64,000 bases of DNA from Pontibacter actiniarum (GTDB lineage Bacteria > Bacteroidota > Bacteroidia > Cytophagales > Hymenobacteraceae). The notes under the pieces were generated by a model. The model saw nothing but the letters and a program-made list of their open reading frames with translations, was not told where the DNA came from and ran no database searches. Shown here in pieces: positions 12,953 through 21,333 of the stretch. How positions within the stretch are numbered: the first letter of the stretch is position 1; every line of letters begins with the position of its first letter. The translations under genes were made by a program, and so were the position numbers. The stretch lies in assembly GCF_003585765.1 (NCBI RefSeq), contig NZ_CP021235.1:3038001-3102000 (forward strand), in the 5' to 3' direction.

Positions 12953-14512
12953 ATGGCAGGAGAAATCAGAGAGGCCCAAATAGAAACGCTGGAGCGCAAG
13001 AACGCTGAGGCGCTGCTTGGAGGCGGACAAGACCGCATTGAGGCACAGCACAAAAAAGGAAAACTGACAGCACGGGAGCGTATCCACCTGTTAATGGACG
13101 AAGGCTCCTTTGAGGAGATAGGTAAGTTTGTGATGCACCGCTCCAAGGATTTCGGCCTGGACAAGCAGTACTTCCTGGGCGACGGCGTGGTGACCGGCTA
13201 CGGCACCATCAACGGCCGCCTGGTGTATGTTTTCTCCCAGGACTTCACGGTGCTGGGCGGCTCCCTGTCTGAGACCCACGCCGAAAAGATCGTAAAGATC
13301 ATGGAGCTGGCCATGAAAAACGGCGCCCCGGTTATCGGCCTGAACGACTCGGGCGGTGCCCGTATCCAGGAAGGCGTGGTGTCACTGGGCGGCTATGCCG
13401 ATATTTTCTACCGCAACACCCTGGCCTCCGGCGTTATCCCGCAGATTTCGGCCATCATGGGCCCTTGCGCAGGCGGCGCGGTATACTCCCCGGCCATCAC
13501 TGACTTTATCATGATGGTGCAGGACACCTCGTATATGTTCGTGACCGGCCCGAACGTGGTAAAAACCGTGACGCACGAGAACGTTACCTCCGAGGAACTG
13601 GGCGGTGCCAGCACCCACAGCACTAAGAGCGGTGTGACCCACTTCTCCTGCGCCAACGAGGTGGAGTGCATCAACTACATCAAAACACTGCTGAGCTACA
13701 TTCCGCAGAACTGCGAGGAGCTGCCGCCCTCACTGCCGTACGAGCCGCAGGCAGATGAAACACGTGAGGTGCTCGACACCATCGTGCCGGAGAACCCGAA
13801 CCAGCCCTACGACATCCGCGAGGTAATTGAGGGCATCATCGACGCCGACTCCTTCTTCGAGGTGCACAAGAACTTCGGGGAGAACATTGTGGTGGGTTTT
13901 GCCCGCCTGGGAGGCCGCAGCATTGGTATTGTAGGCAACCAGCCTGCCGTGCTTGCCGGGGTACTGGACATTAACGCCAGCACCAAGGCGGCTCGATTTG
14001 TGCGCTTCTGCGACAGCTTTAACGTACCGCTGCTGGTACTGGAGGACGTGCCGGGCTTCCTGCCGGGCACCGACCAGGAGTGGCGCGGCATCATCACCAA
14101 CGGAGCCAAACTGCTTTACGCTTTCTGCGAAGCCACCGTGCCGCGTATCACAGTGATTACGCGCAAGGCCTACGGCGGCGCCTACGACGTGATGAACTCC
14201 AAGCACATCGGGGCCGACATGAACTTTGCCTGGCCAACGGCCGAGATTGCCGTAATGGGCGCACAGGGTGCCGCTGAGATCATCTTTAAGCGCGAGATTG
14301 CCGCCGCCGAAGACCCGGAGGCAAAGCTGGCAGAGAAGGTGCAGGAGTACAAAGAGAAGTTCGCCACGCCGTACCGCGCTGCCCACCGTGGCTTCATCGA
14401 CGAGGTGATTATGCCGTCAGAAACCAGGGCCAAGCTGATCAAGGCCTTTAAGATGCTGGAGAACAAGGCGGTAACGCTGCCTCGTAAAAAGCACGGCAAC
14501 ATTCCGCTGTAA
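12953..14512 (+). CDS. Acyl-CoA carboxylase beta subunit (propionyl-CoA carboxylase type)
   Basis: Carboxyltransferase subunit that moves CO2 from biotin to propionyl- or methylmalonyl-CoA. The protein is 519 residues, normal for the family. The chosen ATG gives [16 protein letters not shown]; the frame is open further upstream, but that part does not resemble the family. Two crotonase-like halves are visible: glycine motifs [19 protein letters not shown] and [16 protein letters not shown] in the first, and [20 protein letters not shown] with [10 protein letters not shown] in the second, forming the acyl-CoA and biotin oxyanion holes. The biotin carboxylase and biotin carrier genes are not adjacent. 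A methylmalonyl-CoA decarboxylase alpha subunit is the alternative reading. Confidence 0.95.
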   Translation: MAGEIREAQIETLERKNAEALLGGGQDRIEAQHKKGKLTARERIHLLMDEGSFEEIGKFVMHRSKDFGLDKQYFLGDGVVTGYGTINGRLVYVFSQDFTVLGGSLSETHAEKIVKIMELAMKNGAPVIGLNDSGGARIQEGVVSLGGYADIFYRNTLASGVIPQISAIMGPCAGGAVYSPAITDFIMMVQDTSYMFVTGPNVVKTVTHENVTSEELGGASTHSTKSGVTHFSCANEVECINYIKTLLSYIPQNCEELPPSLPYEPQADETREVLDTIVPENPNQPYDIREVIEGIIDADSFFEVHKNFGENIVVGFARLGGRSIGIVGNQPAVLAGVLDINASTKAARFVRFCDSFNVPLLVLEDVPGFLPGTDQEWRGIITNGAKLLYAFCEATVPRITVITRKAYGGAYDVMNSKHIGADMNFAWPTAEIAVMGAQGAAEIIFKREIAAAEDPEAKLAEKVQEYKEKFATPYRAAHRGFIDEVIMPSETRAKLIKAFKMLENKAVTLPRKKHGNIPL

Positions 14513-14534
14513 ACTTACATAAACTATACTTGTG

Positions 14535-14568
14535 GCCAGTGCCAAGGGGGGAGAACCGTGGCACTGGC
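14535..14568 (+). terminator. Hairpin between carboxylase and M42 peptidase genes
   Basis: Ten-bp perfect stem (GCCAGTGCCA / TGGCACTGGC) around a 14-nt loop. There is no T-run, so it may be a weak terminator or an mRNA-stabilising hairpin. Confidence 0.4.
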
Positions 14569-14604
14569 TTACTTGATCCTAACCACACCAACACCTGAAA
14601 ACCC

Positions 14605-15675
14605 ATGAGACAAGAATCCTTTGACTTCCTGCAGAAATACCTGAACAACTCCTCTCCTACCGGCTTTGAGGTAGAAGGCCAGAAACTGTGGCTGGAGTAC
14701 ATCAAACCATACATTGATGAGTATTTTGTGGACACCTACGGCACTGTTGTAGGCGTTGTGAACCCGCAGGCAGAGTATAAAGTAGTGATTGAGGCGCACG
14801 CCGACGAGATCAGCTGGTTTGTGAACTACATCACACCGGAGGGATACATTTACCTGAAGCGCAACGGCGGCTCGGATGCCCTCATCGCCCCTTCCAAGCG
14901 CGTGAACATCCACACCAGCAAAGGCATTGTTAAGGCAGTGTTCGGCTGGCCGGCCATTCACGTGCGCAAGGTGGAGAACGACAAAGCCCCTACCCTGGAC
15001 ACGGTGTTCCTGGACTGCGGCGCCAGCAACCGCGAGGAAGTAGAGGCCATGGGTGTGCATGTGGGCTCTGTAACCACCTTCGAGGACGAGTTCATGGTGC
15101 TCAACGACAGGTACTATGTGGGCCGCGCCCTGGATAACCGCATCGGTGGCTTCATGATCGCCGAGGTGGCGCGCATGCTGAAGGAGAACGGCAACCAGCT
15201 GCCATTCGGCCTGTACATCGTAAACTCCGTGCAGGAGGAAATTGGCCTGCGCGGCGCCGAGATGATCGCCCACCGCATCAAGCCGGATGTTGCCATCGTG
15301 ACGGACGTAACGCACGACACGCAGTCGCCGATGTACGACAAGAAGAACAGCGGCGACATCCACTGCGGCAAAGGCCCTGTGATTGCCTACGGTCCGGCGG
15401 TGCAGAACAATGTGCGCGACCTCATCATCCGCACCGCGCAGGAGAAGGAGATCCCGTTCCAGCGTTCGGCTGTTTCACGTGCCACCGGCACCGATACCGA
15501 CGCCTTCGCTTACTCTAACGCCGGCGTGGCCTCAGCCCTGATCTCGCTTCCGCTCAAGTACATGCACACCACGGTAGAAACCGTGCACAAGGACGACGTG
15601 GAGAATGTGATCAAGATGATTTACGAAACCGTACTCAAGATTCAGGACAAGCAGGACTTCCGCTACCTGAGCTAA
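14605..15675 (+). CDS. M42 family metallopeptidase (glutamyl aminopeptidase type)
   Basis: Cytosolic di-metal aminopeptidase that forms large tetrahedral complexes in known members. The 356-residue protein has the M42 ligand set in order: EAHADE (His and first Asp region), GRALDNRIGG (bridging Asp), SVQEEIGLRGAE (catalytic Glu and metal Glu), VTDVTHD (Asp), and a late LKYMHTTVE (His). SPTGFE near the N-terminus is also typical. It starts at the ATG at 14605, about 90 bp after the carboxylase gene. It is followed by a strong terminator. Confidence 0.95.
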   Translation: MRQESFDFLQKYLNNSSPTGFEVEGQKLWLEYIKPYIDEYFVDTYGTVVGVVNPQAEYKVVIEAHADEISWFVNYITPEGYIYLKRNGGSDALIAPSKRVNIHTSKGIVKAVFGWPAIHVRKVENDKAPTLDTVFLDCGASNREEVEAMGVHVGSVTTFEDEFMVLNDRYYVGRALDNRIGGFMIAEVARMLKENGNQLPFGLYIVNSVQEEIGLRGAEMIAHRIKPDVAIVTDVTHDTQSPMYDKKNSGDIHCGKGPVIAYGPAVQNNVRDLIIRTAQEKEIPFQRSAVSRATGTDTDAFAYSNAGVASALISLPLKYMHTTVETVHKDDVENVIKMIYETVLKIQDKQDFRYLS

Positions 15676-15700
15676 GATTTCACTTTTAGCCGAGTAAATA

Positions 15701-15742
15701 AACCTCACAATGCCACTCCAGGCTTGTGAGGTTTTGTTTTTT
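15701..15742 (+). terminator. Rho-independent terminator
   Basis: AACCTCACAA and TTGTGAGGTT pair around a 13-nt loop, then TTGTTTTTTG follows. It lies directly after the M42 gene. Confidence 0.88.
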
Positions 15743-15828
15743 GTGCCGTACCCCTTACCTTAAAAGGTGCGCTGCCAGGTTCGCTACCTGCGTTCGCCAT
15801 GTCTAATACTTAACTCATTGTTGCTCTA

Positions 15829-16620
15829 GTGACCTACACCGATCAAATGGGCCATCAGCTCATGCTGCCGCAACCGCCGCAGCGCATTGTCTCTTTAGTG
15901 CCCTCCCAAACTGAGCTTTTGTTTGACCTGGGCTTAGCCGACCGTGTGGTGGGCGTAACGAAGTTTTGCATCCATCCCCGCGAGCAGGTAAAGCAGAAGG
16001 TGAAGACCGGAGGCACCAAGAACTTTAACTTTGACAGAATTGACGAACTGCAGCCTGACCTGATTATCGGCAACAAGGAGGAGAACTACAAAGCGGGCAT
16101 TGAGCAGCTCCAGCAGAAGTACCCGGTTTGGATGAGCGATATCTATACTTTAGCGGATGCTCTGGAGATGCTGCAGCAACTGGGGAAGCTAACCGGCACC
16201 GAGGCCAGGGCGGCGGCACTGGAGCAAGGTATAGAGTCGGGGTTTGCACAGCTGCGGCCGGTGCAGCCAGGTATAAAAACAGCTTACTTTATCTGGCGCA
16301 AGCCTTACATGGCCGTGGGTAGCCACAACATCATTGACCATATACTTGGGCGATGCGGCTTTGTAAATGCTTTTGCCCACCGGCAACGCTACCCAGAGGT
16401 AACGCCGGATGAGCTGCAGCAGGCAAGTCCGCAGCTTATCCTTTTATCCTCGGAGCCTTACCCTTTCAAAGAAAAGCACATGGCCGAATTCCAGGAGCTG
16501 TGCCCGCAGGCAAGTATAAAAGTGGTGGATGGCGAGATGTTCAGCTGGTACGGCAGCAGGCTCTTACACGCACCCGCGTACCTGCAGCAGGTAATAGATG
16601 AAGTGCAGGAAGCCTTGTAA
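15829..16620 (+). CDS. Helical-backbone metal/corrinoid receptor (BtuF-like substrate-binding protein)
   Basis: Class III substrate-binding fold with N-lobe motif PQRIVSLVPSQTELLFDLGL and GVTKFCIHP, as in BtuF and siderophore-binding proteins, then PDLIIGNKEEN and a C-lobe with KTAYFIWRKPYMAVGSHN. The 263-residue protein starts at GTG 15829, or at ATG 15847. Neither start gives a signal peptide or lipobox, which is odd for a periplasmic receptor; it may be cytosolic or a scavenging form. No ABC permease or ATPase gene is adjacent. Ligand (cobalamin, heme or metal chelate) cannot be told. Confidence 0.85.
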   Translation: MTYTDQMGHQLMLPQPPQRIVSLVPSQTELLFDLGLADRVVGVTKFCIHPREQVKQKVKTGGTKNFNFDRIDELQPDLIIGNKEENYKAGIEQLQQKYPVWMSDIYTLADALEMLQQLGKLTGTEARAAALEQGIESGFAQLRPVQPGIKTAYFIWRKPYMAVGSHNIIDHILGRCGFVNAFAHRQRYPEVTPDELQQASPQLILLSSEPYPFKEKHMAEFQELCPQASIKVVDGEMFSWYGSRLLHAPAYLQQVIDEVQEAL

Positions 16621-17235
16621 GCAAGCTGCACACAAGGTATGTAATTTGTGGCTGCTGCTTTTCAACCTTCCCCAGCCCCTTCCGAGAGAGATAAATTTAT
16701 AGTTGTCAGTTTAGAAGTATAAGCCCTTCAGGCTTGACTGTTCAGATGTATATTTCCTCTGCTCCTTTTTCTTGTGGAGGAACCCCGATTCCGAGCTCCT
16801 CGGAGGAGGATAACTCTGCTGATACCATTCCACAAGTATAGTTTTTAAAGCGAGCGGTATCGCGCGGCCAGGTCACGCCCTGTCCCTACAAAGCTGTTGG
16901 AGAAGCTAAGGCAGCTTTGGCTATCTGCACTAATCCCACTCCTTGGGTTGAGCGCCTTGTGCCTGTTGCGGTGCCCGCAAGGGCAGCCCGCAGCGGAGCT
17001 AATAGAGGGCCCCTACCCCTGGAGCAGCTTCAGGCACACAGCGCGATGCCCTTATCGAGGGCCGCTACCCTTAGGACGAGGCCCCGCGGCCGTGAGCGCT
17101 CCAAAGCAAGAGGTGAAACGATAGGCGTGTGGGAGCTGGAGGATGAACGGGAGCTAGACAGAGTAGCTTGGTTGAGATTGTAGAAAGTAATGGGTATGCA
17201 AGTATAACTGTAGCAAGTGTAGCCAACGCTGAACA
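16621..17235. other. Gene-free stretch before the double-hairpin repeats
   Basis: About 600 bp with no recognisable gene. It holds a small hairpin (TCCGAG-CTC-CTCGGA near 16790) and GC-rich stretches (16970-17110) that look like decayed coding sequence or repeat debris. Several AAGTATAA octamers occur (16715, 17200). Confidence 0.5.
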
Positions 17236-17306
17236 GGTATGGCTCTGCAAGCCAGTCGAGTTGCAAACTCGACATCATTTTAAAGCACGAGTTACAAACT
17301 CGCGCC
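17236..17306. repeat. Double-hairpin repeat, copy 1
   Basis: Conserved lead GGTATGGCTCTGCAAGCC, then stem A (GTCGAGT 17255-17261 with ACTCGAC 17267-17273), a spacer, stem B (CGAGT 17288-17292 with ACTCG 17298-17302) and the tail CGCCA. A tandem CCAGCAGGGG pair follows (17305-17324). Copy 2 has the same layout with different stem sequences. Confidence 0.75.
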
Positions 17307-17416
17307 AGCAGGGGCCAGCAGGGGAATTTAAGTATAAGCAAAGGCAGTCAGAGGCACAAGCGGACGCTTGCGCCAGGGAAGTAGATGGTTCAGCCTTTGG
17401 TAAACAGCAGGTATAA

Positions 17417-17488
17417 GTATGGCTTTGCAAGCCTATTGAGTCACAGACTCAATAGTATAGTAAGACACAAGTCTGAAGACTTGCGCCA
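17417..17488. repeat. Double-hairpin repeat, copy 2
   Basis: Lead AGTATGGCTTTGCAAGCC, stem A (TATTGAGT 17434-17441 with ACTCAATA 17447-17454), spacer, stem B (CAAGTC 17468-17473 with GACTTG 17478-17483), tail CGCCA and a G-run. Pairing is kept relative to copy 1 although most stem bases differ, which indicates selection for structure, as in REP/BIME-like or small MITE elements. Confidence 0.75.
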
Positions 17489-17527
17489 GAGGGGGCAGGT
17501 AGAGCCCAATTGAATCCAGAAGCAACT

Positions 17528-17554
17528 AAAAAGCAGGCAGGAACAAAACCTGCC
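17528..17554 (-). terminator. Terminator of the aro operon
   Basis: On the minus strand GGCAGG-TTTTGTT-CCTGCC is followed by TGC and a T5 run, about 10 bp after the aroA stop codon. Confidence 0.8.
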
Positions 17555-17563
17555 CCTCCTTCC

Positions 17564-18796
17564 TTACTCCTGCTGCATAACAACCTCAAAACCTACTTTC
17601 CCCAGGTCCTCCCAGTACCTTGGGTATGACTTGCGCACCACACTTGGCTCCTGTATCTCCACAGGCTCCAGCAGGGCGAGCGGCGCAAAGGCCATTGCCA
17701 TGCGGTGGTCCTGGTACGTGCGGAAACTCAGCTGCTCTTTGTGCAGTATACCCGGCTCCAGGTGAAATACACCTGGCGAGATCTCCTGCAGCGATGAGTT
17801 CATACTTAGCACCTCAATCTGCAGCGCCTGAATGCGGTCCGTTTCTTTGATGCGAAGGCTTTCCAGGCCTGTCATGTCCAGGTGAATACCCAGGCCGGCG
17901 CAAAGCGCCACCACCGTCTGCGCCAAATCCGGGCAGTCGGAGAAGTCAAGCGACAGGTGCCGCTCGTGCTCTTTCTTCAGCAGCCTTACGCCCTCACCGG
18001 TAAACTCCGTATACACGCCCAGGCGGTACATGATGTCGACAACAGCGCGGTCGCCCTGGAAGGACTGCTCCTTCAGGCCCAGCAGCGTAATATCCGCCTC
18101 CTTAGACAGGGCCACCAGGCTGTACCAGTAGCTGGCCGCCGACCAGTCAGACTCCACCGTAAACGCTGCGGATGTATACTGCTGCGGCTTTACTGTAATC
18201 GTGTTTTCGGTAAAATCGGCCGACACCCCAAAGTGCTGCATCAGCGAAAGCGTCATCTCGATATAAGGCCTTGAACCGATTTTGCCTTCCAGCTCCAGCT
18301 CCAGCCCCTCCGGCAGCAGGGGCGCCACCATCAGCAAAGCCGAGATGTACTGGCTGCTGATGTCGCTACGCACTTTCAGCTGCTTTTTGCCACTCCCACT
18401 GAACTTCCCGATTTTTAGGGGCGGGTATCCTTCCTCCCCCAGGTACTCTATACTTGCACCAAGCTCCTGAAGCGCCTCTACCAGCACCTTAATGGGCCGC
18501 TGGCACATACGCTCTGTTCCCGTCAGTGTCTTCTGCTGCCCCGTAATGGCATAGAAAGCCGTCAGGAAACGCATGACCGTACCGGCATCTTCGGCGTCTA
18601 TCGTCTCAGCGTCGCTTTTCAGCAAGCGCTGCAGCAGCTGTGTGTCGTTGGCCTCGGATAGGTTGTGCAGCTGCGACTCCTGCCCTGACAGTGCCGCAAT
18701 AATCAGGGCACGGTTCGCTTCGCTCTTGGAGGCAGGCAGTTTTATACTTCCGTTCAGTACTCCGGACGGGTGGCTCAGGGTGAGGCTTTGGCTCAT
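17564..18796 (-). CDS. aroA: 3-phosphoshikimate 1-carboxyvinyltransferase (EPSP synthase)
   Basis: Sixth step of the shikimate pathway: transfers enolpyruvyl from PEP to shikimate 3-phosphate in the cytosol. The 410-residue protein is slightly short for the family (about 430), as is usual in Bacteroidota. It has the substrate loop LPASKSEANRAL, DAGTVMRFLTAF, the phosphate-binding RSDISSQYISALLM, KETDRIQAL and the late YQDHRMAMAF. The N-terminal PEP loop GTVMRF departs from the canonical GNAGT context. Its ATG overlaps the aroB stop by four bases (ATGA), so translation is coupled. Confidence 0.96.
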   Translation of the reverse strand: MSQSLTLSHPSGVLNGSIKLPASKSEANRALIIAALSGQESQLHNLSEANDTQLLQRLLKSDAETIDAEDAGTVMRFLTAFYAITGQQKTLTGTERMCQRPIKVLVEALQELGASIEYLGEEGYPPLKIGKFSGSGKKQLKVRSDISSQYISALLMVAPLLPEGLELELEGKIGSRPYIEMTLSLMQHFGVSADFTENTITVKPQQYTSAAFTVESDWSAASYWYSLVALSKEADITLLGLKEQSFQGDRAVVDIMYRLGVYTEFTGEGVRLLKKEHERHLSLDFSDCPDLAQTVVALCAGLGIHLDMTGLESLRIKETDRIQALQIEVLSMNSSLQEISPGVFHLEPGILHKEQLSFRTYQDHRMAMAFAPLALLEPVEIQEPSVVRKSYPRYWEDLGKVGFEVVMQQE

Positions 18797-19830
18797 AGTA
18801 AGGTGTAGTAGCGTAAGGATTCAATAATTTCCTGCACGGTGATTGGCTGGTCGTACACGGCTTTGCCGATGCCGCTCAGCAGGGTGCAGTTAATGGTAGA
18901 CTTGGTGTTTTTCTTGTCCTGCAGGGCAAGCTGGGCGATGTGCTGGATATCCTGCTCTGCCAGCGTTGCTTTCTCGTAAACCGACACCAGAAAGGTCTCG
19001 ATCCGGCTCAGCTCCTGCTCTGATAGTAGCCCGTGCTTTTTGCTGATCCAGGCTTCGCAGAGCATGCCCACGGCCACGGCCTCGCCATGCAGCAGGGCGC
19101 GCTCCTGCTGCTCCAGCAGGTAACTCTCCACCGCATGGCCCACGGTGTGGCCAAAGTTCAGCACCTTGCGCAGGCCGCCCTCCAGCGGGTCAGCCTCCAC
19201 CACGCCGGACTTTATGTTTACCGAATGGCGGATCAGCCCCTCCCAGTCCTCTGTAAACAAGCCGATATGGCGCTGCTCCATAAACATGTCCTTATCGGCT
19301 ATCAGCCAGTGCTTGATAATCTCGGCATAGCCGGACTTCAGCTCCCGCTGCGGCAGGGTCTGCAGAAAGGCAGGGTCGATAAACACCGCCTGCGGCTCCT
19401 GGTACACCCCAATATGGTTCTTAAGCCCGTGGAAGTCGATGCCGGTTTTACCGCCCACGCTCGCATCTACCTGTGCCAGCAACGTGGTGGGCACCTGTAC
19501 AAAGAAAATCCCGCGCTTAAAGACCGCCGCACAAAAACCGCCCATATCACCGATGACGCCCCCGCCAAGGTTCACCAGCACCGACCAGCGGTCCAGGTTT
19601 AGCTCCGTCATGCGTTGCCAGATATGCTCGCAGGTTTGCAGCGTTTTGTTTGCTTCGCCACTTTTTACCTGAATTAAGTCGTGCTCCGGCAGGTGCCGCT
19701 TCAGTTGCGGATAGCAGTGGTGCAGCGTGTTTTCGTCCACCAGCACCGCCACCCTGCTAAACGCACGGTTCTTTAGCAGCTCCGGCAGCTCCTGCAGCGC
19801 ATCCCGGCCTATATGTATGGTCTCAGTCAT
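18793..19830 (-). CDS. aroB: 3-dehydroquinate synthase
   Basis: Second step of the shikimate pathway; NAD- and divalent-metal-dependent cyclisation of DAHP. The ATG at 19830 gives MTETIHIGRDAL, which fits family N-termini; ATG 19860 would add ten residues without homology. Visible motifs are SGEANKTLQ, the NAD-binding LGGGVIGDMGGFCAAVFKRG, QVPTTLLAQVDASVGGKTGI, ELKSGYAEIIKHW (metal and catalytic residues) and the His-containing NFGHTVGHAVE. Length is 345 residues, normal. It lies between the DAHP synthase fusion and aroA on the same strand. Confidence 0.96.
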   Translation of the reverse strand: MTETIHIGRDALQELPELLKNRAFSRVAVLVDENTLHHCYPQLKRHLPEHDLIQVKSGEANKTLQTCEHIWQRMTELNLDRWSVLVNLGGGVIGDMGGFCAAVFKRGIFFVQVPTTLLAQVDASVGGKTGIDFHGLKNHIGVYQEPQAVFIDPAFLQTLPQRELKSGYAEIIKHWLIADKDMFMEQRHIGLFTEDWEGLIRHSVNIKSGVVEADPLEGGLRKVLNFGHTVGHAVESYLLEQQERALLHGEAVAVGMLCEAWISKKHGLLSEQELSRIETFLVSVYEKATLAEQDIQHIAQLALQDKKNTKSTINCTLLSGIGKAVYDQPITVQEIIESLRYYTLL

Positions 19831-19964
19831 GTCAGTTCGATAGGCAGAGCAGGCTAGCATCAATAAACCTGGCTACCAAAAAGTTAGGTTATCTCCGGTT
19901 GCTTCGCGAGGCAAAGATGGAATGCTTCGGCTACCCGGCAAGCAACAATTTAGCAATTCAGCCA

Positions 19965-21062
19965 TTAAATCCCATCCAGAACCTTTGTTTGTTTGCGGAT
20001 CGATTCCACGTGGATCAGTTTGTAGAGCTCTTCCACAAAAGCGGGGTTAACGCCGGCCTCTTCGGCCCACTCGGGGCGGCTCCGGAAAATCTCCTTCCAG
20101 CGCTCCAGCTGCAGCACCTGCACGTTGTTCTGCTTTTTATACTCCCCGATCTGCTCTACCAGGGCCATGCGCCGGGCCAGCGCCGCGATAATCTCATGGT
20201 CGGCGGCGTCTATCTGCAGACGCAGCTCCTCGGCGCGGTTTACCAGCTCGGCATCATCGTAGGTGCTCTTACGCACCTGCAGCTGGCCTATAATCTCCGC
20301 CAGCCGCGCCGGCGTTACCTGCTGGGCCGCATCGCTCAGGGCCTGCTCCGGGGTCGGGTGCGTTTCGATCATCACACCGTCGTACCCTAAATCCAGCCCC
20401 TTCTGCGACACCGGGAAAACAAGGTCGCGCCGCCCCCCGATGTGGCTTGGGTCCACGATCACCGGTAGGCCCTGGTAGCGGGCCTTCAGCTCAATGGGGA
20501 TCTGCCAGAGCGGCACGTTTCTGTACTTGGTCTGCTGGTATGAGGAGAAACCGCGGTGTATGGCCGCCAGGTCTGTGATGCCCGCATGGTAAAAGCGCTC
20601 AATGGCCCCGATCCACAGCGCCAGGTCCGGGTTTACGGGGTTCTTCACCATCACCGGCACCTGCACCCCCTGCAAGGCATCGGCAATCTCCTGCACGGCA
20701 AAGGGGTTTACGGTAGTGCGCGCGCCGATCCACAGCACATCAATCTCCTGCTTCAGCGCCTCCTCCACGTGCCGGGCGGTGGCCACCTCGGTCGTTACTT
20801 TCAGGCCCAGCTCGCGCTTCACCCGGTTCAGCCACGCCAGCCCCTGCGAGCCAACGCCCTCAAAACTGCCGGGGCGCGTGCGCGGCTTCCAGATGCCTGC
20901 CCGGAACAAGTGTACGCCCTGCTGTTTCAGCGCCTCCGCCGTTTGCATCACCTGCGCCTCGGTTTCGGCACTGCACGGCCCGGCAATGACCAGTGGGTGC
21001 CCCTGCCCCGCCTGCAGCGCTGTAAAAAAGGAATGTGGGTTATTAAACTTCATCAATTGCAT
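19965..21062 (-). CDS. Bifunctional DAHP synthase / chorismate mutase
   Basis: First enzyme of aromatic amino-acid synthesis, fused to a chorismate mutase. Residues about 1-260 are a KDO8P-type (class I beta) DAHP synthase: VIAGPCSAETEAQV, FRAGIWKPRTRPGSFEG, WIGARTTVNPF, VPVMVKNPVNPD, VDPSHIGGRRD and the metal/PEP-site GVMIETHPTPEQALSD. Residues about 270-360 form an AroQ-type mutase: LRLQIDAADHEIIAALARRM, VEQIGEYKKQNN. The mutase half probably acts as a prephenate-sensing regulatory module, as known in related fusions. The ATG at 21062 or at 21053 may be the start. It heads the aroB-aroA cluster. Confidence 0.95.
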   Translation of the reverse strand: MQLMKFNNPHSFFTALQAGQGHPLVIAGPCSAETEAQVMQTAEALKQQGVHLFRAGIWKPRTRPGSFEGVGSQGLAWLNRVKRELGLKVTTEVATARHVEEALKQEIDVLWIGARTTVNPFAVQEIADALQGVQVPVMVKNPVNPDLALWIGAIERFYHAGITDLAAIHRGFSSYQQTKYRNVPLWQIPIELKARYQGLPVIVDPSHIGGRRDLVFPVSQKGLDLGYDGVMIETHPTPEQALSDAAQQVTPARLAEIIGQLQVRKSTYDDAELVNRAEELRLQIDAADHEIIAALARRMALVEQIGEYKKQNNVQVLQLERWKEIFRSRPEWAEEAGVNPAFVEELYKLIHVESIRKQTKVLDGI

Positions 21063-21071
21063 TTGTTGTTA

Positions 21072-21079
21072 CAAAGGTA
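21072..21079 (-). promoter_or_regulatory. Candidate -7 element of the aro operon
   Basis: On the minus strand TACCTTTG matches TAnnTTTG. It lies so close to the start codon that the mRNA leader would be only about 5-14 nt; the second Met (21053) would then be favoured. No clear -33 element. Confidence 0.45.
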
Positions 21080-21284
21080 GCCTATGTGGCGGTAAAAGGT
21101 AGCAGGCGGCGTGTAAAAATAGCCGGCAGAGGCTACTTTAGCCCCTCCCGCAACACCGCAGCGGCAGCCTGGTATATCCAGCCCAACCTGCTTACTGCCA
21201 CCACCCTATACAAACAGCCAGGTAGCGGCAGGAGTTTGCAGAATCCCAAAGTATAAAATAAGTAAAAGCAGTCGCTCCAAATGG

Positions 21285-21314
21285 TTGCGTCCTATAACCG
21301 AAGCACTATCTTTG
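21285..21314 (+). promoter_or_regulatory. Promoter of proline dehydrogenase gene
   Basis: TTG (21285-21287), 19-nt spacer, then TATCTTTG (21307-21314), an exact TAnnTTTG. The start codon is 19 bp after the -7 box, giving a short leader. Confidence 0.75.
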
Positions 21315-21333
21315 CACCGCTAATACTACTTAC

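Noticed and set aside
13730-14386. A 218-codon minus-strand ORF
   Set aside because: Antisense to the acyl-CoA carboxylase gene; no domain.
16897-17183. Overlapping small plus-strand ORFs
   Set aside because: No homology, no promoter; overlap in two frames within GC-rich repeat debris.
17255-17488. Possible CRISPR array
   Set aside because: Two copies only, with palindromic variable stems and no equal spacers; no cas genes.
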